Source of the DNA: Polaribacter irgensii 23-P | Lineage (GTDB): Bacteria > Bacteroidota > Bacteroidia > Flavobacteriales > Flavobacteriaceae | DNA: 64,000 nucleotides | Assembly (NCBI RefSeq): GCF_000153225.1 | Contig: NZ_CH724148.1 | Location: 1,120,640 to 1,184,639, forward strand | Reading direction: 5' to 3' | Part shown: positions 11,019 through 19,747 of the stretch, in pieces | How positions within the stretch are numbered: the stretch's first letter is position 1 | Layout of the letters: the number at the start of each line of letters is the position of its first letter | Made by a program: the position numbers and the translations under genes | Notes under the pieces: model-generated | Told to the model about the DNA's origin: nothing | What the model saw: the letters and a program-made list of their open reading frames with translations, nothing else | The model's database searches: none

Positions 11019-11414
11019 ATGGAAGAAACGAACAGACAGCGTAAAATTGCAGGAGTTTTACAGAAAGATTTGGTAGATGTGTTACAAAAAGCAGCACAAG
11101 ATGGTATGAAAGGAGTCATAATCTCTGTTTCTAAAGTTCATGTTACAGCAGACTTAGGAGTTGCAAAAGTGTATTTAAGTATTTTTCCTTCAGAAAATAG
11201 AGATGAAATAGTAAAAGGAGTTCAGTCTAATACGCCTTTGATTCGTCATGAAATGGCAAAGAGAACGCGCAATCAATTGCGAAGGATGCCAGAATTATTA
11301 TTTTTCGGGGATGATACGTTAGATTATATTGAAGAAATTGACAAGTCGTTAAAAGGAAATGATGTGGATCCTATAAAGAATCCAGATGTACTAGAAAGAC
11401 GTCGAAAAAAATAA
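11019..11414 (+). CDS. rbfA: 30S ribosome-binding factor A
   Basis: Assembly factor that binds the immature 30S subunit and helps 16S rRNA 5'-end maturation. The 131 residues match the family: N-terminal RQRKIAGVLQKDLVDVLQ, the KH-type fold core ISVSKVHVTADLGVAKVYLSIFP, and the RRMPELLFFGDDTLDYIEEID signature near the C-terminus. It stands 10 bases before a LolC/E-type permease gene, a pairing often seen in Flavobacteriaceae, and the two are probably co-transcribed. Confidence 0.95.
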   Translation: MEETNRQRKIAGVLQKDLVDVLQKAAQDGMKGVIISVSKVHVTADLGVAKVYLSIFPSENRDEIVKGVQSNTPLIRHEMAKRTRNQLRRMPELLFFGDDTLDYIEEIDKSLKGNDVDPIKNPDVLERRRKK

Positions 11415-11424
11415 AATACGTTCT

Positions 11425-12627
11425 TTGAGTTTTTCCTACTACATAGCTAAAAGATATTTATTTTCTAAGACTGGTAATAATGCGATTAACATTATTACTA
11501 TTATTGCGTCTTTCGGTGTCATTGTCAGTTCTTTGGCATTGTTTGTAATTCTATCAGGTTTCTCTGGACTGAGAACATTTAGTTACAACTTGTTAGATGT
11601 TTCCGATCCAGATATAAAAATCACAGCTACAAAAGGCAAATCTTTTCTAGTGGTGCGTAGTTTGTTAGAAGACTTGCAAAATAATGCTTCAATCAAAGAA
11701 ACGTCAAGCATTATTGAAGAGCGCGTTTTTTTAGAGTACAACGATAAAACTGAAATTGCCTACATCAAAGGTGTGGAGGAAAATTACACAAAAATTTCCA
11801 AAATAGACGCTGCTTTGACTACAGGGACTTGGCTTCAAACAGACTATAGTAATACTGCAGTTGTTGGTAGAGGAATTTCAAATAAACTTTCTCTTGGCAT
11901 TTTAAATTATGGAGCTCCCTTAAAAATAATGGTTCCAAAACCAGGGACAGGATTTATCAATCCTAGAAACCCTTTTTATAAAATAGAAACACAAATTGTA
12001 GGTATTTATGAGGGCACGGAAGAGTTCGAAAGTAAATTTGTATTTACATCGATTGGTCAGGCTCGCAGTTTATTGCACTTTAAGGAAAATCAAGTGACAG
12101 CATTGGCGCTAAAGTTAACGGACTCTCAAGATGCAGACGCGGTTGCTGATCTTTTAAGAATGCGTTTAGGTAAAATGTTTAAAGTACAAACGAAAGCCCA
12201 ATTGAATGCAGTGTTTTATAAGGTAATAAATACCGAAAATTTCGTTTCCTATTTAATTTTCACATTGATTGTGATCATTGCATTATTCAATGTAATAGGG
12301 GCTATAATTATGATGATAATTGACAAAAAGAAAAATTTAAAAACTCTACTTAATTTAGGAGCAACACTCAAAGAAATTAAAAAAATATTTATTTTTCAGG
12401 GATTCTTATTGACTTTTTTTGGAATGTCTACGGGTTTGTTATTGGGGACTGTGTTGGTCTTTATTCAAAAGAAATTTGAGCTGTTTATGATTGTGCCAAA
12501 TTTAGCATATCCGGTAGAATTTAGCTTTTCAAATCTGCTAATTGTGTTTTTCACAATTACAATATTGGGCTTTATTGCCGCTAAAATAGCAAGCAGTAGA
12601 ATTTCTGTATCTTTTATAGAAAAGTAA
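11425..12627 (+). CDS. ABC transporter permease of the LolC/LolE (FtsX/MacB) family
   Basis: Inner-membrane permease expected to help release lipoproteins for transport to the outer membrane. The 400 residues have one transmembrane helix near the N-terminus (NIITIIASFGVIVSSLALFVILSG), a large periplasmic domain (about residues 50-265), then three helices of the FtsX domain including LIFTLIVIIALFNVIGAII and the cytoplasmic KKKNLKTLLNLGAT coupling segment. This is the one-plus-three topology of LolC/E and MacB. The start is TTG, with SFSYYIAKRYL following, which matches the family start; no ATG is available in frame nearby. It ends two bases from the convergent dusB stop. The matching ATPase is not in the window. 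Confidence 0.88.
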   Translation: MSFSYYIAKRYLFSKTGNNAINIITIIASFGVIVSSLALFVILSGFSGLRTFSYNLLDVSDPDIKITATKGKSFLVVRSLLEDLQNNASIKETSSIIEERVFLEYNDKTEIAYIKGVEENYTKISKIDAALTTGTWLQTDYSNTAVVGRGISNKLSLGILNYGAPLKIMVPKPGTGFINPRNPFYKIETQIVGIYEGTEEFESKFVFTSIGQARSLLHFKENQVTALALKLTDSQDADAVADLLRMRLGKMFKVQTKAQLNAVFYKVINTENFVSYLIFTLIVIIALFNVIGAIIMMIIDKKKNLKTLLNLGATLKEIKKIFIFQGFLLTFFGMSTGLLLGTVLVFIQKKFELFMIVPNLAYPVEFSFSNLLIVFFTITILGFIAAKIASSRISVSFIEK

Positions 12628-12629
12628 AT

Positions 12630-13631
12630 TTATATAGCTTCAGGAATAATTAGGTTTCCAAACTTTGCTTCCACTTCGTCAAATGCATTAAAAACATTTT
12701 CTGCATCGTCAGAAGTAACCATTTTCATCCGGTGTTCCTTAAAGTGAGGAATTCCTTTAAAATAATTGGTGTAATGTCGCCTTGTTTCAAAAACCCCTAA
12801 CAATGGACCTTTCCAATCAATAGCCATCTGTAAATGTCTTCGGGCCATCTCTACGCGTTGCGCAATAGTAGGTTGTCCTAGGTGTTCACCTGTTTTAAAA
12901 TAGTGTTTTACTTCATTAAAGAACCAAGGGTAGCCGATTGCAGCCCGCCCAATCATTGCACCGTCTAAGCCATAAGAATCTCTCATTTCCATTGCCTTTT
13001 CGGGCGTAGTAACGTCTCCATTCCCAAAGACAGGAATGTGCATTCTTTGGTTGTTTTTTACAGCCGCAATTGGTTTCCAATCTGCCTCTCCTTTATACAT
13101 TTGTGCGCGGGTTCTACCATGAATAGAAATTGCAGCGCAGCCAACATCTTGCAAGCGTTCTGCAACTTCCACGATACGAATAGAATCGTGATCCCAGCCC
13201 AAACGTGTTTTTACTGTTATGGGGAGATTGGTGTGTTTTACCATTGCTTCGGTTAGGGAAACCATTAAGTCAATGTCTTTTAATATCCCCGCGCCAGCTC
13301 CTTTAGAAACTACTTTTTTAACAGGACAACCAAAATTAATATCGATAATATCAGGATTCGATTTTTCGACAATCTCAATCGTTCGCAACATAGATTCTAA
13401 GTTCGCTCCAAAAATCTGGATTCCTACAGGTCGCTCTTTCTCGTAGATATCTAATTTCATCAAGCTTTTCGCCGCATCGCGAATTAAGCCTTCCGAAGAA
13501 ATAAATTCTGTATATACAACGTCTGCACCATTTTCTTTGCACAATGCTCTAAACGGGGGATCTGATACGTCTTCCATAGGTGCTAATAATAGCGGAAATT
13601 CAGGGAGTTCTATGTTGCCTATTTTTACCAA
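12630..13631 (-). CDS. dusB: tRNA-dihydrouridine synthase (Dus family, DusB-like)
   Basis: FMN-dependent reductase that converts specific uridines of the tRNA D-loop to dihydrouridine. The 333-residue protein shows the N-terminal LLAPMEDVSDPPFRALC motif, IQIFGAN, the catalytic cysteine in DINFGCPVKKV, PITVKTRLGWD, ISIHGRTRAQMYKGEADW and FGNGDVTTPEKA, all family signatures. The subfamily assignment (DusB rather than DusA or DusC) rests on the KKVVSKGAGAG and YKGEADW wording. It is transcribed alone, convergent with the Lol-type permease. Confidence 0.93.
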   Translation of the reverse strand: MVKIGNIELPEFPLLLAPMEDVSDPPFRALCKENGADVVYTEFISSEGLIRDAAKSLMKLDIYEKERPVGIQIFGANLESMLRTIEIVEKSNPDIIDINFGCPVKKVVSKGAGAGILKDIDLMVSLTEAMVKHTNLPITVKTRLGWDHDSIRIVEVAERLQDVGCAAISIHGRTRAQMYKGEADWKPIAAVKNNQRMHIPVFGNGDVTTPEKAMEMRDSYGLDGAMIGRAAIGYPWFFNEVKHYFKTGEHLGQPTIAQRVEMARRHLQMAIDWKGPLLGVFETRRHYTNYFKGIPHFKEHRMKMVTSDDAENVFNAFDEVEAKFGNLIIPEAI

Positions 13632-13952
13632 AATACTTTATTTTTTTGCAAAACTAGTGTTTTTATTGGTGAGAACCCAAATTCTGAAGGATCCTAAAGA
13701 AAGTTGTGGGTACGTTCTGAGGTATTGCTCTAAAAAGGGTGTTTATTTTGAGTAAAAAAAAGTTTTTTAAGATAAAACCAGATAGTGATGGATGTGCTCT
13801 TAAAATGATACGTTTCCAATGCTTGAGTGTCTTCAGCAATTCAAAAGAAAATACATGCTCTATTAATGAGATGTAAAAGACATGGAAAACGCGAAGGTTT
13901 CCTGTTTTAAATTTAAACAGGTATCTTTAGGTGAAACAAAAAGGCTAGAAGT
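13632..13952. other. Gene-poor spacer of 321 bases
   Basis: Between dusB and the EF-hand gene, which are divergent. Both should have promoters here, but I see no clear TTTG/TAnnTTTG pair, no strong hairpin and no convincing small gene. The open frame at 13537-13755 on the plus strand mostly lies antisense to dusB and looks accidental. Confidence 0.5.
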
Positions 13953-14249
13953 ATGGAAGTTAAAGAAACGGTTTTACGAAAAGTAAGAATTTTAATTACC
14001 AATCAGTTTGATTCTCCTGAAGAGGCCCTTTGTTTCTTTGATTCTGAGAATGAGGGAAGATTGAAAAAGCATGAGTTAAAAAAAATGTTGAGGGCAGGGG
14101 TCATAAATGATTTTATAAGTGCTGGTGTGGGTAACGCATTGCTAAAAGGATGCGATATTTCAAGCGATGAGACTATAAATTGGGAGGAGTTTAAAAAAGA
14201 AATTTATGAGTATGAAGCAAAAGCACAATTGAAGATACTTGGAACCTGA
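13953..14249 (+). CDS. Small cytoplasmic protein with two EF-hand-like calcium-binding loops
   Basis: A 98-residue protein with no signal peptide. It contains two 12-residue loops that fit the EF-hand pattern: residues 30-41 (DSENEGRLKKHE, with Asp1, Glu3, Glu5, Gly6, Leu8, Glu12) and residues 68-79 (DISSDETINWEE, with Asp1, Ser3, Asp5, Ile8, Glu12; Gly6 is replaced by Glu). The helices flanking each loop (EEALCFF and ELKKMLRAGV; FISAGVGNALLKG and FKKEIYEYEAK) complete a paired EF-hand fold. Calcium binding is an inference from the loops. The gene stands alone upstream of lepA. I cannot name an ortholog or a process. Confidence 0.75.
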   Translation: MEVKETVLRKVRILITNQFDSPEEALCFFDSENEGRLKKHELKKMLRAGVINDFISAGVGNALLKGCDISSDETINWEEFKKEIYEYEAKAQLKILGT

Positions 14250-14279
14250 AGTTCAGTGAACTTCAATCTATTTTTTTTA

Positions 14280-14310
14280 TTTGTCAAAGGGTGTAATTAT
14301 CATATCTTTG
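14280..14310 (+). promoter_or_regulatory. lepA promoter
   Basis: TTTG at 14280-14283, a 19-base spacer and TATCTTTG at 14303-14310 match the Bacteroidota promoter exactly. The start codon follows 28 bases after the -7 box. Confidence 0.7.
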
Positions 14311-14338
14311 CGCACTGAAAGTAGATAGACAACGACCT

Positions 14339-16135
14339 ATGAAGAACATTAGAAACTTTTGCATTATTGCACATATCGATCACGGTAAAAGTACATTAGC
14401 GGATAGATTATTAGAATTTACAGGCACAATAACAGATCGGGAAAAGAAAGATCAGCTATTAGATAGTATGGATTTAGAACGCGAACGCGGAATTACCATA
14501 AAATCTCATGCCATCCAAATGGACTACACACACAATGGAGAGCAGTATATTTTAAACTTAATAGATACTCCAGGGCACGTTGATTTTTCCTACGAAGTTT
14601 CGCGTTCTATTGCTGCTTGTGAAGGCGCTTTATTAATTGTAGATGCAGCGCAAAGTATACAGGCACAAACAATTTCTAATTTATACCTCGCATTAGAAAA
14701 CGATTTGGAAATTATTCCTATTTTAAACAAAGTAGATTTGCCTTCTGCAAATCCAGAAGAAGTAACCGATGATATTGTAGATCTTTTAGGGTGTGCACCG
14801 GAAGATGTAATTCATGCAAGTGGAAAGACTGGTTTTGGGGTTGAAAATATTTTAGAAGCAATTATCGCAAGAATACCAGCTCCTAAGGGAGACCCAGATG
14901 CTCCGTTACAAGCTTTAATATTTGATTCCGTATACAATTCGTACAGAGGAATCGAAACGTATTTTCGTGTTTTCAATGGAGAAATTAAAAAAGGGCAACG
15001 GATCAAATTCATTGCAACGAATAAAGAATATATCGCTGACGAAGTAGGAACTTTAAAGTTAGAGCAGGTAGTCAAAAAATCAGTAAAAACTGGTGATGTA
15101 GGGTATTTAGTTACAGGAATTAAAACTGCAAAAGAGGTCAAAGTAGGAGACACTATTACAGATGCTGCCAATCCAACAAAAGAAAGTATTGTTGGTTTTG
15201 AAAATGTGAAGCCAATGGTTTTTGCAGGAATATATCCTGTGGATACAGAAGATTATGAAGAGTTGCGGTATTCTATGGAAAAGTTGCAATTGAATGATGC
15301 TTCTTTGGTGTTTGTGCCGGAAAGTTCCGCTGCTTTAGGTTTTGGATTTCGTTGCGGATTCTTAGGAATGCTGCACATGGAAATCATTCAAGAACGTCTA
15401 GAGCGTGAATTTAATATGACGGTGATTACCACAGTGCCCAATGTATCTTACCATGCGTATACCAAGAAAAATCCAAATGAGATATTGCTCTTAAACAATC
15501 CTACCGATTTACCAGATCCATCCAGATTAGACAGAGTAGAGGAACCCTTTATAAAAGCAAGTATTATTACGAAGTCAGATTTTGTGGGTCAAGTAATGAG
15601 TCTGTGTATTGAAAAACGTGGGGAAATTACCAACCAAACATACTTAACAACTGAGAGAGTAGAACTAACTTTTGACATGCCTTTGGCAGAAATTGTATTT
15701 GATTTTTATGATCGTTTAAAAACAGTTTCTAAAGGATATGCATCTTTTGATTATTCGCCCATTGGAATGCGAGAGTCAAAATTAGTAAGGGTAGATCTTT
15801 TATTAAACGGTACGCCGGTAGACGCTCTTTCAGCTCTTTTACACGCGGATAATGCGTATTCAATTGGGAAGAGAATTGTTGAGAAGCTGAAAGAGTTGTT
15901 GCCGAGACAACAGTTTGATATTCCTATTCAAGCAGCAATTGGTGCAAAAATTATTGCAAGGGAAACTACAAAAGCACTTCGTAAAGATGTAACTGCAAAA
16001 TGTTATGGAGGAGATATCTCTAGAAAGCGAAAGTTGCTGGAAAAGCAGAAAAAAGGGAAGAAGAGAATGCGTCAAGTGGGGAATGTAGAAATCCCACAAG
16101 AGGCATTTATGGCCGTTCTAAAATTGAATGACTAA
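14339..16135 (+). CDS. lepA: Elongation factor 4 (LepA), ribosome back-translocating GTPase
   Basis: Translational GTPase that acts on the elongating or assembling ribosome, notably under ionic or cold stress. The 598-residue protein begins [20 protein letters not shown], with the G1 loop at residues 10-18, G2 in [10 protein letters not shown]3 DTPGHVDF and G4 NKVDLP. Domain II, the EF-G-like domains and the LepA-specific C-terminal domain ([20 protein letters not shown] near the end) are all present, so it is full length. A good promoter precedes it and terminator-like hairpins follow. Confidence 0.97.
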   Translation: MKNIRNFCIIAHIDHGKSTLADRLLEFTGTITDREKKDQLLDSMDLERERGITIKSHAIQMDYTHNGEQYILNLIDTPGHVDFSYEVSRSIAACEGALLIVDAAQSIQAQTISNLYLALENDLEIIPILNKVDLPSANPEEVTDDIVDLLGCAPEDVIHASGKTGFGVENILEAIIARIPAPKGDPDAPLQALIFDSVYNSYRGIETYFRVFNGEIKKGQRIKFIATNKEYIADEVGTLKLEQVVKKSVKTGDVGYLVTGIKTAKEVKVGDTITDAANPTKESIVGFENVKPMVFAGIYPVDTEDYEELRYSMEKLQLNDASLVFVPESSAALGFGFRCGFLGMLHMEIIQERLEREFNMTVITTVPNVSYHAYTKKNPNEILLLNNPTDLPDPSRLDRVEEPFIKASIITKSDFVGQVMSLCIEKRGEITNQTYLTTERVELTFDMPLAEIVFDFYDRLKTVSKGYASFDYSPIGMRESKLVRVDLLLNGTPVDALSALLHADNAYSIGKRIVEKLKELLPRQQFDIPIQAAIGAKIIARETTKALRKDVTAKCYGGDISRKRKLLEKQKKGKKRMRQVGNVEIPQEAFMAVLKLND

Positions 16136-16142
16136 AACGAGC

Positions 16143-16312
16143 ATGATTAAATTCAAATATTTGTCTTTTTCATTGCATTTGTCAATGCGGCAATAGTAAG
16201 TTTATTTGTATCCCTTTCAAATATTTTTTTGGTCATTATAGTTGCTATTGTTAGGGATGTTATTTTTGAGGCAATGCCAATCAGATTGAAGAAAAGAAGT
16301 GCTGCTGTTTAA
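16143..16312 (+). pseudogene. Possible small membrane protein gene with a one-base frameshift
   Basis: An ATG at 16143 starts MIKFKY, then the frame runs off after 15 residues. One frame over, bases 16161-16312 read as a strongly hydrophobic stretch (FVFFIAFVNAAIV, then SNIFLVIIVAIV) followed by a basic tail (MPIRLKKRSAAV) and a stop, but that frame has a stop and no normal start in front. Adding a single T to the TTT run at 16160-16162 joins both parts into a 56-residue protein with one or two membrane helices and a positively charged end. I do not recognise it. It could be a decayed gene, a sequencing error in a homopolymer, or coincidence. Confidence 0.35.
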
Positions 16313-16412
16313 ATATAAAAAAAACGCTCTTTTTTAAAAAATAAAGAAGGTGTTTTTTGATTTTTTTTAGGCATTCTTGGTTTTAATTTTAGGTACAATC
16401 TAAAAGAACTAT

Positions 16413-16466
16413 CTTCTTGCAATGAAAAAAGCTTCGATAAACCGAAGCTTTTTTCATTGTAAGAAG
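16413..16466. terminator. Long bidirectional terminator hairpin between lepA and a convergent gene
   Basis: Bases 16413-16436 and 16443-16466 form a 24-base-pair stem with one G-U pair and the six-base loop ATAAAC. Runs of A on the left arm and T on the right arm allow it to act in both directions. It sits between convergent lepA and the zinc peptidase gene, 30 bases from the latter's stop. Confidence 0.75.
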
Positions 16467-16496
16467 TTGATTGAGAAACCAAACAGTATAAGCATT

Positions 16497-17195
16497 TTAG
16501 TCTCTACCTCCTAAGATGCTCATTCCCCAATATAGAAGCATCGCAAGAGAACCCAATGCAGCAACTAAATAAGTTCTTGCAGCCCACTTGAGCGCATCTT
16601 TAGCACCCACCAATTCTTGCTGTGAAACCATATTTTTGCTCTGTAGCCAAGCCAAAGCTCTGTTGCTTGCGTCATATTCAACAGGCAATGTTATAAAACT
16701 AAAAACAGTTGCAAATCCCATAAAAATTAGACCAGTTACAGCAATGTAGAATCCAATTCCAGTTGCTTCAGAAGCAGCACCTAAAATAAGACCACCAATA
16801 ACGAGCCATTGCGAAAATTTAGAAGTGAGACTGACAATAGGGACTAATTTAGATCGCATTGTCAGATAGCTATACGCTTTTTCGTGTTGCACTGCATGCC
16901 CTACTTCATGCGCAGCAACAGCCGCAGCAGCGATATTTCTCTGATTGTAAACAGATTCACTTAGGTTAACCGTTTTGTCTTTCGGGTTGTAATGATCCGT
17001 TAATCTACCTGGTGTTGAGATTACTTTGACATTAAAAATACCGTTATCAGCTAGCATTTTTTCTGCAATTTCGGCACCACTCATTCCGTTGCGAAGCTGA
17101 ACCAACGAATATTTTTCAAACTTACTCTTAAGTTTATTGCTTATCCACCAGCTTACCAAGGAGATTAGGCCAATTAGAATATAGAACTGCATCAT
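16497..17195 (-). CDS. Neutral zinc metallopeptidase, YugP-like membrane protein
   Basis: A 232-residue membrane protein of the Zn-dependent peptidase family typified by Bacillus YugP. It has an N-terminal helix (MMQFYILIGLISLVSWWI), the GMSGAEIAEKML segment, the zinc-binding HExxH motif within AAHEVGHAVQHEKAY (about residues 94-104), and two or three further membrane helices. The third zinc ligand is probably in the VEYDASNRAL region (Glu or Asp), as in the family. The active site is expected to face the cytoplasm or lie at the membrane surface. The substrate is unknown. It is a single gene, divergent from ansA by 95 bases. Confidence 0.87.
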   Translation of the reverse strand: MMQFYILIGLISLVSWWISNKLKSKFEKYSLVQLRNGMSGAEIAEKMLADNGIFNVKVISTPGRLTDHYNPKDKTVNLSESVYNQRNIAAAAVAAHEVGHAVQHEKAYSYLTMRSKLVPIVSLTSKFSQWLVIGGLILGAASEATGIGFYIAVTGLIFMGFATVFSFITLPVEYDASNRALAWLQSKNMVSQQELVGAKDALKWAARTYLVAALGSLAMLLYWGMSILGGRD

Positions 17196-17290
17196 AATTT
17201 ATATTGTTTTAAAATTGTATTTGGTTTTAGTTTAATAAATTTACAACATAAAGTATTCCAATTTATAATTTGGTGTATTAAAATGACAAA

Positions 17291-18328
17291 ATGACAAACA
17301 AACCCAAGATTCTTATTGTATATACTGGAGGGACTATTGGAATGGTAAAAGATTACCAAACAAAGGCTTTGCGAGCATTTGATTTTAGTCGTATCATAGA
17401 TAAAATTCCAGAATTAGAGCAGTTAGATTGTGAAATAGAAAGTGTTTCTTTTAAGGAACCAATAGATTCATCCAACATGAATACAACATACTATGTTGAT
17501 ATTCTTGAGATTATTGAAACAAATTATAGCAGGGTTGATGGTTTTGTAATACTTACAGGTTCAGACACAATGTCTTACACTTCTTCTGCAATTAGTTTTA
17601 TGATAGAGAATTTACAAAAGCCTATTATTTTTACTGGGTCCCAATTGCCTATTGGAGACTTAAGAACAGACGCTAAAGAAAACTTAATTACCTCTATCGA
17701 AATTGCCGCTTCAAGAAAAAAGGATGTACCCATAATTTCTGAAGTCTGTTTGTATTTTGAATACAAACTATATAGAGCAAATAGAACTACAAAAATAAGT
17801 GCAGAACAGTTTGAGGCGTTTGCATCAAAGAATTATCCTGCCTTGGCAGAAAGTGGTGTTCATTTAAACTTCAATGAGCACTTATTATCGCAACCAATAC
17901 GCGCCAAGAGCGCGCTTGTTATTCGGAAGAAATTGGTAACAGATGTTGTTATTTTAAAATTGTTTCCAGGAATTACTGCAGAGGTGGTGAAAGCAATTTT
18001 ATCTATACAGCACTTAAAAGGGGTTGTGTTAGAAACCTACGGAGCTGGAAATGCACCGAACAAACCTTGGTTTTTAGACCTTATTGAGAAAGCCATACAA
18101 AATGGTATAAAAATTATCAATGTAACACAGTGTTCAGGAGGGAGTGTAATTCTAGGTCATTATGACACTAGTCTTGGTTTAAAATCGATTGGAGTGATCG
18201 GAGGAATAGATATTACAACGGAGTCCGCAATTGCTAAATTAATGTATTTACTGAGCGAAGATTTGGATGCAGAAGCTTTTAAACTATATTTTCAGAAATC
18301 TTTAAGAGGTGAGATAAGTGAGAAATAA
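17291..18328 (+). CDS. ansA: Type I L-asparaginase
   Basis: Hydrolyses asparagine to aspartate and ammonia. The 345-residue protein has no signal peptide, so it is the cytoplasmic type I enzyme. Catalytic motifs: ILIVYTGGTIGMV with the first threonine nucleophile at Thr15, and FVILTGSDTMSYTSSAISFM containing the second Thr-Asp pair. Lys in DLRTDAKENLI is the third conserved catalytic residue. The C-terminal domain carries GVVLETYGAGNAP and CSGGSVILGHYDTS, as in bacterial AnsA. It lies between a divergent peptidase gene and the exbB cluster. Confidence 0.93.
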   Translation: MTNKPKILIVYTGGTIGMVKDYQTKALRAFDFSRIIDKIPELEQLDCEIESVSFKEPIDSSNMNTTYYVDILEIIETNYSRVDGFVILTGSDTMSYTSSAISFMIENLQKPIIFTGSQLPIGDLRTDAKENLITSIEIAASRKKDVPIISEVCLYFEYKLYRANRTTKISAEQFEAFASKNYPALAESGVHLNFNEHLLSQPIRAKSALVIRKKLVTDVVILKLFPGITAEVVKAILSIQHLKGVVLETYGAGNAPNKPWFLDLIEKAIQNGIKIINVTQCSGGSVILGHYDTSLGLKSIGVIGGIDITTESAIAKLMYLLSEDLDAEAFKLYFQKSLRGEISEK

Positions 18329-18480
18329 ATATTTTGGTCAAATTATGCAACTGAAATAAAAATATTATTTTTACACAAATTAGATGGATTTATTTTTGAG
18401 GAGCAACAATTTTTTTGTTACTTGCCGTTCTATTCAAGACAAATATATTATTATTAGTTGTAAAAAGTATATATATTCTA

Positions 18481-18510
18481 TTTGTGTGAAATGAAAAATT
18501 TATATCTTTA
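18481..18510 (+). promoter_or_regulatory. Probable promoter of the exbB cluster
   Basis: TTTG at 18481-18484, an 18-base spacer and TATCTTTA at 18503-18510 (one mismatch to TAnnTTTG). The exbB start is 32 bases further on. Confidence 0.5.
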
Positions 18511-18542
18511 ACCCGTTAACTATTAAATTAATTATAACAAAG

Positions 18543-19265
18543 ATGAAAAAAGTAGTAAATGTCCTATCTGTAACAGGATTCATGTTTTTTGGAGCTATTC
18601 AATCAACTTTTGCACAAGATGCAACAGCAGAGTCAAGAACTTTTCACCAAGAATTAAAACTACGTTTTATAGAAGGTGGTCCCGTATTTATGGGAATTGT
18701 ACTAGTCGCCTTAATTTTAGGTTTGGCAATTGCAATTGAAAGAATTATTTATTTAAACTTAGCAACAACAAACACTAAAAAGCTAGTAGCAGATGTTGAT
18801 GAGGCTTTAAGCTCCGGAGGTGTAGAAGCGGCAAAAGAGGTTTGTAGAAATACAAAAGGGCCTGTTGCATCTATCTTTTACCAGGGTTTAGACAGAGCAG
18901 ATGAAGGCGTGGAAAGTGCAGAAAAAGCAGTAGTTTCTTACGGTGGAGTTCAAATGGGACTTTTAGAGAAGAATGTTTCTTGGTTGTCTTTATTTATTGC
19001 TTTAGCTCCTATGTTAGGTTTTATGGGTACAGTAATTGGTATGATTGGAGCCTTTGATGCAATTGCACAAGCAAATGACATTTCTCCTTCTGTAGTTGCC
19101 GTAGGTATTAAAGTTGCCTTGTTAACAACCGTATTTGGTTTGGTAGTTGCAATTATTTTGCAAGTTTTTTATAATTACATTGTGTCTAAAATTGACAGTA
19201 TTGTAAATAATATGGAAGATGCGTCTATTCAGTTGATAGACATGCTAGTAAAATTTAAAAAATAA
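18543..19265 (+). CDS. exbB: MotA/TolQ/ExbB proton channel family protein
   Basis: Inner-membrane channel subunit that, with ExbD, uses the proton motive force to energise TonB-dependent or related outer-membrane processes. The 240-residue protein has an N-terminal hydrophobic segment that resembles a signal peptide (ending STFAQ), then the ExbB topology: a first helix FMGIVLVALILGLAIAIERII, a cytoplasmic region, and two C-terminal helices including WLSLFIALAPMLGFMGTVIGMIGAFDAI and VAVGIKVALLTTVFGLVVAIILQ, the family hallmark. It leads a four-gene operon with an unknown membrane protein and two ExbD proteins. Confidence 0.93.
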   Translation: MKKVVNVLSVTGFMFFGAIQSTFAQDATAESRTFHQELKLRFIEGGPVFMGIVLVALILGLAIAIERIIYLNLATTNTKKLVADVDEALSSGGVEAAKEVCRNTKGPVASIFYQGLDRADEGVESAEKAVVSYGGVQMGLLEKNVSWLSLFIALAPMLGFMGTVIGMIGAFDAIAQANDISPSVVAVGIKVALLTTVFGLVVAIILQVFYNYIVSKIDSIVNNMEDASIQLIDMLVKFKK

Positions 19266-19272
19266 TTTTATT

Positions 19273-19743
19273 ATGACAGATAATAAATTTTCAAAAATTA
19301 TCACATATGTTGTGACGGGACTCGCTTTAATTGGTATTATCCTATTGGGAAGGGTGCTAATGGCGGGAGAAGATGCTGTGAAAAATGACGTGTTGGTTCA
19401 GAATAATGTTGTGAGCCCATTGGTTTCTTTTTCTCAGTACTTATTTTACGGGGTAGTACTCGTAACAATTGTTTTGTCCATGTGGGGCTTGTTTAAAAAT
19501 CCAGAAAACTTAAAGAAAACTTTATTTAGTTTGTTAGCTTTGGGTGTTTTATTTGTAATTGCTTATTTTTTAGCAGATAGTAATGTTGTGCTAGACAATG
19601 CAGACAAGGTATTAGAAGGAGGAGAAGCAGGTGCAACGATCAATCAATTGACAGGAACAGGAATTTGGTTTAGCGTTATATTAGGCTTAATTGGTTTTGG
19701 TTTTTTTGTATTCGATTTAGTGAAAGGTTTAATAAAATCATAA
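19273..19743 (+). CDS. Four-helix membrane protein of the ExbB-ExbD cluster, unknown function
   Basis: A 156-residue protein with four predicted membrane helices: ITYVVTGLALIGIILLGRVLM, SQYLFYGVVLVTIVLSMWGLF, TLFSLLALGVLFVIAYFL and IWFSVILGLIGFGFFVFDLV. A loop of about 35 polar residues lies between helices 3 and 4 (SNVVLDNADKVLEGGEAG). It lies 7 bases after exbB and 4 bases before exbD, so it is co-translated with them and probably belongs to the same energy-transducing complex. I know no biochemical function for this Bacteroidota-specific protein. Confidence 0.8.
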   Translation: MTDNKFSKIITYVVTGLALIGIILLGRVLMAGEDAVKNDVLVQNNVVSPLVSFSQYLFYGVVLVTIVLSMWGLFKNPENLKKTLFSLLALGVLFVIAYFLADSNVVLDNADKVLEGGEAGATINQLTGTGIWFSVILGLIGFGFFVFDLVKGLIKS

Positions 19744-19747
19744 ATTT

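Noticed and set aside
16413..16466. Insertion-sequence ends or an integration site
   Set aside because: A single hairpin with no transposase or flanking direct repeats; terminator explains it.
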